Of a stretch of DNA of 64,000 bases, positions 36,739-46,388 are shown in pieces. The stretch spans positions 1 through 64,000 of the forward strand of contig JAIWZP010000017.1 of NCBI GenBank assembly GCA_025201375.1, in the 5' to 3' direction. How positions within the stretch are numbered: the stretch's first letter is position 1; each line of letters begins with the position of its first letter. Below the pieces are notes generated by a model that had not been told where the DNA came from, ran no database searches, and worked only from the letters and a program-made list of their open reading frames with translations. Made by a program: the position numbers and the translations under genes. Source of the stretch: Gongronella butleri. Its lineage: Eukaryota > Mucoromycota > Mucoromycetes > Mucorales > Cunninghamellaceae.

Positions 36739-37224
36739 GAATTAAAAAAAAAAAAAGGTAAAGAGGGAGGGGGGAAGAACAATGGGTTAATTTGAGAGAG
36801 ACAAAAAAAAAAAAGAAAAGAAAAAAGGGCGCAAAGTCTCCTTTTTATATGCAGGAGCACACCCGTTTAAGATAGGTGAGACTATCAATTGCATTGACAG
36901 GCGAAGGACACGCAAGATGCTATTGAATCGCGTGGGGAACAGAACGCCTCCAAGTTGCTTTTTGCTGTTTTCAGACGTTTATCAAAGATAAAGGGGATTC
37001 TCAATGGGCAACCCGCCGCGATTTCCCTTATTTGCCTCGCAGATAAAAAGATAAAAGATTGTGAAAACGGGAAATCCGCTGGCGGACTCGATTTTGTGTA
37101 ACCATGACTGATCCGGAAAGTTGGATCATCAGGGCAATGCAAAAAATATAGTACGCGTCTCGCGATCCAACATTTTCTCTCGCTTCTTTTCCTCGTTCCC
37201 CTTTGAAACAAAAAAAAACAAGCA
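36739..37224. promoter_or_regulatory. Bidirectional promoter, permease 2 / secreted deaminase, with five GATA-like sites
   Basis: Divergent starts share 486 bp. HGATAR-type sites occur at 36870-36875 (AGATAG), 36979-36984 (TTATCA, reverse), 36986-36991, 37041-37046 and 37049-37054 (AGATAA). Roughly one or two would be expected by chance at this length. The close pairs at 36979/36986 and 37041/37049 resemble the paired sites used by fungal nitrogen-regulatory GATA factors. Regulation by nitrogen status is inference. Confidence 0.5.
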
Positions 37225-37924
37225 ATGTGGCAATCCCGTGTGTTCTTTATTATCAGTTCCCTCTATCTTTTCTTCTTTGGATTCACCAAAGCCGAGGAAT
37301 GTCAAAATCTCGCTGGCCAAGAAGCCATTGATGCATGCTATATGAAGATCGCGCTGGACTATGCCTTGATTCACAATCCCGGCTTCCCCTTTGGCGCGCT
37401 CATCGTGGACCACTCCGACAACAAGATCTCGTGCTATGGTGCAAACTCAAACTTCAAGAACAAGCTTCTTCACGGTAAAAAAAAAAAAAAAAAATCGGCA
37501 AAATGACCATTGCCGCTCAAATCACGCATCTTTTGACTTTATTTTTTTTTATCCATTGCTAGGCGAGACGGCTGCCTTTTGGAAGTAAGTTTAACTCGTG
37601 TTTGATGTCGATGACATATCTAATCTTCCTCAACACTGGTCACTAGCTGCACAGAGATGTATCCCTCGCCCACTAATGATGACATGAATAACCCTGGCCT
37701 CGACTGGTCCAAGCAGACGCTCTACACGACGGGCGAGCCGGTAAATTTTGCTTTTTAAGATAAGCAAAAATATAGACGTATAATTTCTCACGTCGGTGTT
37801 GCCTTTTTTATCCAGTGCCCTATGTGTGCGTCACAGAGCATCTACCGCGGTGTGGCGCGCGTTGTTTGGGGCACTTCAATCGCCGACATCAATGGAAGCG
37901 GCCGCCAGCAGCTGCGCATCAACA

Positions 37925-37959
<35 letters not shown>

Positions 37960-38244
37960 GCAAAACGAAAAAAAAAAGACGCGCTAACACGCTTTTGACA
38001 CCCTTTTAGGAAAGATGTTGTCGCTTCTGCCAAGCTCGGTGCTGACCAACAAGACAACCGGGTTCCTGAATTGGTCGGCGGCGTGCTCAAGGACGAGTGT
38101 GATCATGCTTTTTGGTGTGCTTTTGCTGTTTTCCGCGATCAAGACTATTTTGACGCGATGACGGCGGCAGACCGCATGGATTACTACCATAAGCGAAACG
38201 CCAAGTTCCATTGCGCGAAAAAGACCATCAAGACGGAGCTCTAA
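37225..38244 (+). CDS. Secreted cytidine/deoxycytidylate-deaminase-fold enzyme, 236 aa
   Basis: Zinc deaminase fold acting on a base or nucleoside (cytosine, guanine and related). Exons 37225-37474, 37563-37584, 37647-37740, 37816-37925 and 38010-38244; GT-AG and in frame. The start MWQSRVFFIISSLYLFFFGF is a strong signal peptide. Zinc and catalytic residues are visible: HGE at about residues 83-85 (LLHGETAAFWNC, formed across intron 1) and PCPMC at 122-126 (TTGEPCPMCASQSIYRG). The preceding PFGALIVD is the usual substrate-side strand of this clan. Cys-rich, sequon-bearing sequence (NCT) fits secretion. It is divergent from permease 2. A secreted base deaminase beside base importers suggests external conversion before uptake; the substrate is not identifiable by eye. 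Confidence 0.87.
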
Positions 38245-39014
38245 GCACAATGGACTGAGAGCCTCGGCTTTGTCCTCCGTGTACTTTTTCTATTTTTTTT
38301 TTCTTTGTATCTACTTTTAAACTCGCAGGACTGTCATGGTTCCAGCCACTCCATGTAAAAATACGCTGTAAATAGGATTCAAATAAACATTTCAATTGTA
38401 CTTAAAAGCTGCCGTTTGTGATTTGCTTGCAAGATCTTGGTGTAGCAGATAAAAATGGTACTTGACATCTTATTGCTCTCCGATTCACAGTACCTCAAGC
38501 TACCTTTTTTTTTCTTAAAAGCAATTGGTTCATAAAAGATCGCGATCAAGAGGCAGTGCTGCATTTTATCTTTTGACATGACGTCCATGTGATAGAAAAG
38601 CCTGGGTCGTGAATTTGAGGCGTGTCTCGCCGCGTGTGTCCGTGTCTTGGCAAGCTCGTGTCACCCTGGCATGCCGACGCGTCCAGGGTATCCATGCGCA
38701 TCACATATATGACGAAAAAAAATAGATTTGTCTATCAATCGCCAAAATATACACCTACAACAAACTGTTATCTTATAACAATGAAGAACTTTTGTCACAG
38801 GTATTGCTGTGCTTGGTTATCAGGCAGGCTGGATTGCCTTTTTGGGGTGTCAACTTTGATAATGAAAAAAATGGGGTTCTTCCTTTCCCCGCACTATCTA
38901 ATCTGCGCCAAATGTGAGCCCGTGACACCGTGTGCGCGGCTAGATGTATAAATTCACTGAATTGAGCATGCTCGCGGTCCCTTGTTCTTTTTTCGTTCAT
39001 TTCAAACGCGTAAA
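38245..39014. promoter_or_regulatory. Intergenic with a dense set of GATA-like sites, upstream of the oxygenase
   Basis: HGATAR sites on either strand at 38447-38452, 38566-38571, 38590-38595, 38732-38737, 38768-38773, 38817-38822, 38857-38862 and 38894-38899: eight in 770 bp, against about two or three expected. The last six precede the oxygenase ATG (39015) by 115-430 bp. They could serve the oxygenase promoter. Inference from motif density only. Confidence 0.4.
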
Positions 39015-39855
39015 ATGCCCTCTCAAACTGAAGCTGCCGCCAAATCCGCCGATGTGCCCCTTGTCGAGCGTGATTTCATCCGCATCGACCTCCATGACTA
39101 TGAAATTCGCAAGGAAGAAATCATTGCCACCTTGAAAGAAGCTGCAACCACGCATGGCTTCTTTTATGGTAACCCCTTTTTTTTTTTTGAGCAACATGGC
39201 AAAATATGCTAACACATGTTCTTTTTTGGGTTTTCATCAGTGACGAATCATGGCATTGATGTCGAGACCATTCGTGCCATGTTCAAGACCAGTGGCGAAT
39301 TTTTTGTCTTGGATGATGATGTGAAGCGCAAGTATGCCTTGGATGTCAGTCGCAATGCCGGATGGGAAAAACTTGGCCAGGTGCGCCCCTCAACGGGCGT
39401 CGCGGACCTCAAAGAGTCCATGCAAGTCGGCTTCCACAACATTGATGGTACAGTAAAACAAACAAAAATCAAGAGGAAACATGGCTCATACCATGCGTTT
39501 TACTAGACATTTGGCCCGATGCCGACATGCCTGGCTTCCGTGACCGTTGTCAATCGTTTATGCACCAATGCAATGACGTGTCGCTCAAGCTGCTGGAGTG
39601 CCTTGCCATTGGTCTTGGCTTTGAAGCTGACTTTTTTACGTCCAAGCACCAGATTGAGAAGACCGACAACTTGAACACGCTGCGATTGCTGCACTACCAC
39701 GATGTCACGGGCCAATCCTTCCCTCCTGAATACTGGCGCGCAGGCGCGCACACTGATTTTGACACTCTGACCTTACTGTTCCAACGCCCTGGCGAAAATG
39801 GCCTTGAGGTAAGCATCAGAAAAGAAAAAAGTGTACATACACATTGACACGCCGT

Positions 39856-39889
<34 letters not shown>

Positions 39890-40267
39890 TTTTAGGTGTG
39901 CCCTGGAAGAACGAGCAGCACCCTGTTTGGCCACGGCGACCAATGGTCGGCGGTTGTGCCCAAGGAGGATGACATTGTGTGCAATGTCGGCGACATGCTG
40001 ATGCGCTGGAGCGACGATCGCCTCAAGAGCAACTTCCACCGCGTGCGCGCGCCAAAGGTGGGTGAGTACCAGGGTCCGCGTTACTCAATGGCCTATTTCA
40101 ACCAATCCAACAAATCGTCAATCATCCAAGGCAAGGATGTGTACACGGAGGCCATCACAGCTGGAGAGTTCCTGCGCCAGGCTATGGAACGCAATTACAA
40201 GGCTCTGCAAGCCCTCAAGGCTAAGCAACAGCAGGAACAGCAACCTGTGGTCAAGGCCACCGCCTAA
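39015..40267 (+). CDS. 2-oxoglutarate/Fe(II) oxygenase, isopenicillin-N-synthase-like, 344 aa
   Basis: Soluble non-haem iron oxygenase. Exons 39015-39168, 39241-39447, 39507-39808 and 39896-40267; GT-AG, phases agree. The N-terminal DIOX_N part has GFFYVTNHGID; the catalytic jelly-roll has the iron ligands HxD (AGAHTDFDTLTLLF, about residues 202-204) and a distal H (SNFHRVRAP, about 268). The 2-oxoglutarate-binding RxS is in GPRYSMAYF (about 282-284). No signal peptide, so cytosolic. The family includes fungal thymine-7-hydroxylase, and the position beside base permeases and a base deaminase makes a pyrimidine-oxidising role attractive. Other IPNS-like enzymes (flavonoid, gibberellin, secondary metabolism) have the same motifs, so the substrate stays open. 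Confidence 0.88.
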
Positions 40268-42548
40268 ATTGGCACCCCTCTTTTTTTTTACTGCCCCTTT
40301 GCGTCCAGTCTTATTGTATACCAACCCCTTTCTCTTCCTTTCTGTGCATATTTCATGGGACGCCGCTCGATAGAACTGAGCGTCAAAAACCTGTACATAT
40401 TTTTCTTGATATACTGATTGATTAGTATTAAAAAACTTGCGCTCTGTCGCTTCAAAACAAATTCGACATACATTTAAATTGCATTTCAACATGCTTCACA
40501 GCAATAGCCTAAGGACTTGACGCGAAAACCTTGACATCTGCGTGCTTTGTGTGGCAAATGAACTGCGTGAAATTTGGGATCAATTGAACAAGTTCCTTGG
40601 GCAATGCTCCCGAAATAGCCAATTTTGGGCAATTGAATGTGGACGTAGCTCTTGCCAACCTCACAATACAATGCTCTCAACGCGTACTGACGTGACATTG
40701 GCAGCTACAAATAAATGAGCGCGACTAGAGCAGCAGCTTTTGCAAGATGATTGGGGCGCGCGTCACGCAAATCAAAATTTCATCGTGGTTGAGCTCTCAA
40801 ACCAAAAAAAAGGGAGCTTTCAGAGTTGCCTCAAATTTGCACACAAAATGAAGCGCATTAAAAAATCACGGAAGAAAGGGAAGAAGCAAAAAAAAAAAAA
40901 AAAGAGTGCAGCACGCGACTTTCATTTAATCTAATTAAACTTCAACAAATTGAAATGGAAAAACACGTCCATAGAGCCACACCTAATCGTGGCAGTCTGG
41001 CAAAACAAACTTTACAGCAATTCTCAATGGATCACCCAGTGCTTAGGAAATGCAGCATTTTGCATGAAAGCAGGGCCAAAAAGAATCTGTGAAGGCTAGC
41101 TCGCCGAGATCGCAATGCAATGTCTCCAAAACACAAGTGCTTTTACCGCGCGTTTGGCCGTTGATCCATTTGAGGTGACTCAGGCGTCGATACGTTGAGC
41201 CGTTGTCGCTCACGCCACAAAAATGCACGAAACCTTATCCCTTTTTGCTGGACACGTCCACCGGATCTTGTTCATCGGATCCTGTATTTGAGCTAGAGGA
41301 TGCAGAACAAAAAACATCAACGATGTCAAGTTTTTTCAGAGATTGGATCACTCAGTCCTGAGGGAATGCATTTTGCGTAAAATCAGGGCCAAAACAGGGT
41401 CAAACGATTCATAAAGGTTAATTCGCCGAGAACTTGGCGCGATGTCCCCAAACCACAAGCGCTTTTACCACGTTTGACCGCTGATTCATTTGAGGTGTCT
41501 CACGCGCCGGGGCGCTCAGCCGTTGCCGCTGTACGAGACCAGCAGATGCCAGATGGTACGGAACTTACCCCCTCTACGCCTATGAAAATGGCGCTTCCTC
41601 AGAAACTTGCTCATCTGGTCTCAAATTCGGACCAGTAAATGATAGATTCAATTCTCCAGCGGTGTTAAGTTTTTTCGGGAATCGGATAACTCAGTCTCGA
41701 AGAAATCTTGATATTCATGTTTGCTAGTAAACCCAACGCCAAAACAATACTGTATTTACGCGTTTCTCCCGATGGGGCTGATCATCTGGCTCCAAATTTT
41801 GGTCAATGGATACTTGACTCAAAATCCAACGATGTCAAGTTTTTTCCCAAATCGGATCCCCCAGTCCTGAGAAAATATATATTTCATAAAATCAGAGCCA
41901 AACCAGAATTAAAAAGAGCCCTCAACAAGGCTAACTCGCCGAAAACGTGAAGCGATGTCCCCAAATTACAATCGCTTTCACCGCGTTGGATCACCGGTTC
42001 ATTTGAGGTACTCGCGTGTCGGGGCGCTCAGCCGTTGCCGCAGTACGAGACAAAATGCTGCTGATAGTACAGTATTTTAGTGCTCAGGCTTGAAACTTCT
42101 CAGTTGAGACGAGAATCGGCGTTATTGGTAGACTGACAGCGTTCTGTAAAGACCCACTTTTACTTATAGCCTTTCTCTCTCTCGCCCTTTTTTTCTTTTT
42201 TTTTTTTTTGTGTGGACATGCACGATCAGATGCACGAAAAAAAAAGACGAACAGCAAAAAAAAAAAGGGGCGAAAAATGGCTCTGGGCGGGCTTTAATTG
42301 GGGTGACCAATTCATACTTTATTGCGCAAAATCTTAGGTAGGCGTCACAGCTCTGATGTGACTCAAGTACCATGAAATTGGTTTACAGAGTACAATCGGA
42401 TACTATCACATTCATTGCAAAAAAATTGGAGATGGTGTTCATAATGTCAATTCATCTCCTCCACAGGCCATTGTATACGCGTGAGTACGCGTCGCGTCGC
42501 GTGACGCGTCAGGTATCCCTTTTTTGGTCTGTTTCAAAATCCGCTTGC
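40268..42548. repeat. Gene-free region with satellite-like repeat family B (41020-42060)
   Basis: From about 41020 to 42060 short blocks recur: a GGATCACTCAGTC-like start, a GCATTTTGCA/CAGGGCCAAA block, CTCGCCGAGA, CACAAGCGCTTTTACCGCG and CGGGGCGCTCAGCCGTTGCC. Copies begin near 41024, 41338 and 41859. The same family forms the larger array at 59690-61315. No protein is encoded. Scar heptamers lie at 41749 and 42068. Confidence 0.7.
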
Positions 42549-42551
42549 TAT

Positions 42552-42655
42552 GGGTGCGCACAAGCACCATAAAAAAATAGACCGTGGTCAAGTTGAGTTT
42601 AAAAGCGTGTTTCCTTTTTTAGCCGGAATAGACCACGGTTTATTTGCGTGGTCTA
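42552..42655 (+). repeat. Harbinger left terminal inverted repeat
   Basis: Begins GGGTGCGCACAAGCACC. It contains two further inward-facing copies of a TAGACC(G/A)(T/C)GGT motif, possibly binding sites for the element's Myb-like protein. Confidence 0.9.
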
Positions 42656-42844
42656 CTTCTTCGTTTACTTGATTCACGAGAAAGCAAAAATGATCTTTTG
42701 GGCTTAGCCCTCTTTTTTTTTTTTTTTTTTTGTGTCCCCACACGTCTTGCGTCACTTCAATTGCCCCTTTTTTTCAAATTGCATGTCCCATTCGTGTCGT
42801 GTCGGTTCACAACACGATTTCTTTCTTTTTTTTACTGTTAAAAA

Positions 42845-44276
42845 ATGGACGATTTTGTTTCGATGGCCTTCTTGTTGTTTCGCCGACAGCACGGAATCCT
42901 ACAGCAACAAGTGCAAGAGGCTGAAGAGGAAGCCGCTGTCGACGACATAATTGAAGACGCGTACCTGCAGGCGCGTCTTCTGGCATTAGACGCGACGATC
43001 ATTGCCATTAGATGCTCGCCTATCTACTTTGCCTCCGCGATGGAGGAAAGCAACAATGTGGCCGCTCATCATGCGATTTTGGGCATCCATCGGCGACTCG
43101 ACGACAGCATGGGCCAAATGAGCTATTACAAGAATTATCGCATGCGCCAACGAACTTTTATGAATTTGGTAGAAACACTGAGCTCTCATCCGGCATTCCA
43201 GTTTACGGCGCCTAATGCAACCCCTGTCGATATTCAAATTGCGTGCGTTTTGTGGCGGTTTGCTAATGCTCACATTGGGTATCGCACGTTTGCAGTCAAC
43301 TTGGGGTATTCTCAAGGTTCGTACAGGAATTTCACCAAGCGTTTTGTCATTGCCATAAAGGATACGTTTGCTGATCGTCCCTTCAAATGGCCTCGAGGCG
43401 AAAAAGCACATGAAGCTGCTGCTCTCTTCCAGCGACTCCCACTGCGATTGCACGGCAGAAGCGAGCATCCAAACGCACGCAGGCTGCCCAATGTCATTGG
43501 TGCCATCGATGGCAAGCTTGTGACGATTCACAGACCAATTCGGGTTGACAGCGAGGCTTTTCGCAATCGCAAGAGCAACTTGTCCTTGAATTTACTTGCA
43601 ATTTGTGATGCGAACTTGAAATTCACGTATGTTCGTGCTGGGGAGTCAGGTAATTTTTTTTTTTTAGGAAAATGATTTGAAAAAAAACTGATTTTGCTCA
43701 AAATACTGTAGGACGCTGTCATGATGCGCGACATTTCACTAATAGTGCGCTGTACTCGGAAGCACTCGTCAATCCAGCTGACCGATTTCCCGATGACACC
43801 TATATTTTGGGTGGTACTCAATTTTTATGCGTCTCTTTTTACACGTCGTTCCTCCTCAAATCGTTTTTTCCATAGATTCCGCGTATCCCCTGATGGAGCA
43901 GCTGATTACTCCCTTTCCCAGGTCGACTGCAACCCATGGAATGAAAAAAAAATTCAACACTGTGCATTCGTCCATGCGCATGGCCATTGAACGCGCATTT
44001 GGCCTTTTAACGAAGAGATGGCGTTTTATTAGCCAATATCTTTATGTTGTGGACGTCATGGAGCAGAGTGAGATCATCTACATCGCATGCCAACTACACA
44101 ACATGTGCATCGATGCTGGCGACCTTTGGGACGAAGAGGAAGACGTTGATGGCGATGAAGAGCCGAGTATGACCATGGACCAGCTTGCGCTTGATGTTAG
44201 CCCTGCAGCTGAAATTATGATTCGTGATGCCGGAAGGGCCAAAAGAATTCGGCTTTGCGCGCAATTGATCTCGTGA
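42845..44276 (+). CDS. Harbinger transposase (PIF/HARBI1-like DDE nuclease), 435 aa
   Basis: Catalyses excision and insertion of the surrounding element. Exons 42845-43649, 43712-43813 and 43876-44276, GT-AG and in frame. The DDE_Tnp_4 core is clear: GAIDGKLVTIHRP (first Asp, about residue 222), GRCHDARHFTNSALYSE, YILGDSAYPLM (second Asp, about 304) and SMRMAIERAFGLLTKRWRF (Glu, about 343). An N-terminal helical region includes a HARBI1-type recognition segment (FANAHIGYRTFAVNLGYSQG). The C-terminus is acidic. No stop or frameshift breaks the frame. The second intron's acceptor region is ordinary; the first intron ends in a TACTGTAG that coincides with a scar heptamer. Confidence 0.93.
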
Positions 44277-44337
44277 CGAAGACAAGAAGTAAAAAACACG
44301 TTTTTATTCGTTTTTAATAAAATCATTGATGCTCTCC

Positions 44338-45906
44338 CTAAATTTCGTCTTCTTCATCAATTGCATTATTGGTCAAACGCGGCGTCGTCGAGCGCGACCG
44401 AACGTTGCCCACGGAAGTGTTCAGATACATACGGAACAAATCGAGCAATTCTTGGTTTTGAGCATAATTTTCGTTGTGTCTTTGCTGCGCAGCGGCCTCT
44501 CTGCGCTCCATGCGGGCTTGGAAGTTGCGCTGGCCTTCCTCGTATAAGGTGACCAAGTTTTCCACACTTCTTGCAACGGTACGAGCACGTTGACGCGGCG
44601 GACGCTGCAATTCTTCGTCAATTTCTTCGCCTTCGTCAGAGTCGCGTGCTCGCCCGAGAACGGAAACAACACCTTGAGCCGTTGCAATTGCGTTAGTACT
44701 GCTACGATCACGATTCAAGGCAGTGTCACGGCCATTGGAGGCATTGCGACTGTTATTTAAATGCGTGGCAGTGGTCTCCTCCGTGGTGGGGACATCATTG
44801 GACGCGGAAGCAACAGCATCAGCAGCAGCTCTGCGGGCTTCCGCCGCCGGGAAAGTTTGGAGGTTTGGGGCTCCAGACTCGAGGATGGTGATTGGCGTGA
44901 TGGAGGGGTCATCAATCACCATTGCATGAATTGCATCGAAGTGACTAAACTGCCGCCCTGGAATGGTGCCTCCAGCACCAGTAGCATTCCTGCGACGTAA
45001 GGCTCTGTCATAGGCCTTTTTGAGGGATTGCCACTTGTTTTTGATTGTATTGCGACTCCGTTCAGAACGACCGGGATGCTCAATGGCGGCAAGCTCTTTG
45101 TAATCCCGCCAGATGTCATCCCAGACATGGACGGGGCCATCCTCAGGTCGGGATTGACGGCGCCGCAATCGAGGATAATGAACGGCTAGGACGTTGATGA
45201 ACGTCACCGTCTCGGCCGCAGTCCACATGGTTCTCCCATTATCATTAGCGGCAGAAGCATCGTCATCCTCCTCACCCTCCTCGTCATTGGCAGTGCCGTT
45301 GCCCTCGTCGTCTCCGTCTGGGTCGCCGTCGTGATCGACAGCGTCATCATCGGAACCAGCTTCATCATCTTCTTCTTCCACGTCTTCTTCGCTTTGCGGC
45401 GCAATGGGCCCGGGTGGAGCTGAAGCGATTGGTTCAGCATTCGGCATCACGCGAGGAGGCGCGCTTTGCGCGTCAATTTGCAAATTTGGTAAAGAAACGC
45501 TTCGCACTTCATTGGTTTCAGCACGAGTAGGCGTATCTTGCGCCGCAATGGGCGCAGGTTGAATCGACGCGCTCAAAGCAGCATTGTAAGAACCCCGCGT
45601 AAGCGGGTGTCGTCGCCTGGCGATAACGGCATCAGTCGCAGTTGGCGTAAAAACGCGTTGCACGGCATTGCTTGCAGCGCGAGTAGGCATACTATCTTGC
45701 GCCGCAATAGTCGCAGATTGAGTCGACAACGCGCTTACAGCGGCATTATTGGGCATCACTCGAGGAAGCGTATCCTGCACAACAATTGGCAAAGAACGAC
45801 TTTGCATTTCATTGATTTCAGCGCTAGTAGACGTATTTTGCGCCACAATGGGCGCAGAAGGGGCAGAAGGGATCGATGGATCCACCAGGAAATGATGAGC
45901 AGACAT
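44338..45906 (-). CDS. Harbinger Myb/SANT-like accessory protein, 522 aa
   Basis: Partner protein needed by Harbinger elements for transposase nuclear import and DNA binding. ATG at 45906 (MSAHHFLVDPS); the frame runs upstream only through non-ATG codons. The trihelix/Myb-like domain is TMWTAAETVTFINVLAVHYP with YKELAAIEHPGRSERSRNTI, and KNKWQSLKKAYDRALRRRN. Before it lie an acidic stretch (EEDVEEEDDEAGSDDD) and an N-terminal region built of diverged internal repeats around (I/V)(A/V)AQ(N/D)T. A C-terminal basic coiled region (NFQARMERREAAAQQRHNEN) ends the protein. Intact, convergent with the transposase. Confidence 0.88.
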   Translation of the reverse strand: MSAHHFLVDPSIPSAPSAPIVAQNTSTSAEINEMQSRSLPIVVQDTLPRVMPNNAAVSALSTQSATIAAQDSMPTRAASNAVQRVFTPTATDAVIARRRHPLTRGSYNAALSASIQPAPIAAQDTPTRAETNEVRSVSLPNLQIDAQSAPPRVMPNAEPIASAPPGPIAPQSEEDVEEEDDEAGSDDDAVDHDGDPDGDDEGNGTANDEEGEEDDDASAANDNGRTMWTAAETVTFINVLAVHYPRLRRRQSRPEDGPVHVWDDIWRDYKELAAIEHPGRSERSRNTIKNKWQSLKKAYDRALRRRNATGAGGTIPGRQFSHFDAIHAMVIDDPSITPITILESGAPNLQTFPAAEARRAAADAVASASNDVPTTEETTATHLNNSRNASNGRDTALNRDRSSTNAIATAQGVVSVLGRARDSDEGEEIDEELQRPPRQRARTVARSVENLVTLYEEGQRNFQARMERREAAAQQRHNENYAQNQELLDLFRMYLNTSVGNVRSRSTTPRLTNNAIDEEDEI

Positions 45907-46094
45907 TAAAAGGAAAGCAAGTGAAAAGAAAGAAAACAGCAAAACGCAATAAACTCAACTGACGACGAGAATTTGGTTAGGTTGAAAGGCCGATGTTTCA
46001 AATTAGGAAGGATCCTAGTGACTTTAGTCGTGGTTTGTTTTTTAACAGCACCTCCAGGGCAGGGTTAAAAAAACCACAGCAAAAAACGCAGAAA

Positions 46095-46208
46095 TAGACC
46101 ACGCAAATAAACCATGGTCTATTCCGGCTAAAAAAGGAAACACGTTTTTAAATTCAACTTGACCACGGTCTATTTGGGACAAGAATTTTATGGTGCTTGT
46201 GCGCACCC
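46095..46208 (-). repeat. Harbinger right terminal inverted repeat
   Basis: Reverse complement of the left repeat with an extra 8-10 bp (around 46176-46186) and a few mismatches. Ends GGTGCTTGTGCGCACCC, followed by the TAT duplication. Confidence 0.9.
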
Positions 46209-46388
46209 TATAGCTACTTCATAATTTTAGAATCGTTTTTATACTTTGAAACCATTGTTCCTACAAAATTTCATGTCATTGGAGTCATTTCTGATCAATA
46301 CAGAAGAGATTAACGTGATTAGCTTGAGTGCTGGCATTGCAAAAAATTGCCAGGGGTGGAACTTTTTTTGGCCACCCACTGTACTGTA

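Larger units (their letters stand above)
42552..46208. mobile_element. Complete PIF/Harbinger DNA transposon, 3657 bp
   Basis: Bounded by long inverted repeats: left 42552-42655 and right 46095-46208 (about 105-114 bp). Both start GGGTGCGCACAAGCACCATA reading inward and differ by an 8-10 bp indel plus a few substitutions. A 3-bp direct duplication TAT flanks it (42549-42551 and 46209-46211). Harbinger elements usually duplicate TWA, so TAT is slightly off-pattern. Inside are the two genes typical of the superfamily, a DDE nuclease (+) and a Myb/SANT-like DNA-binding protein (-), convergent and 61 bp apart. Both frames are intact, which suggests a young or still active copy. Confidence 0.92.
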
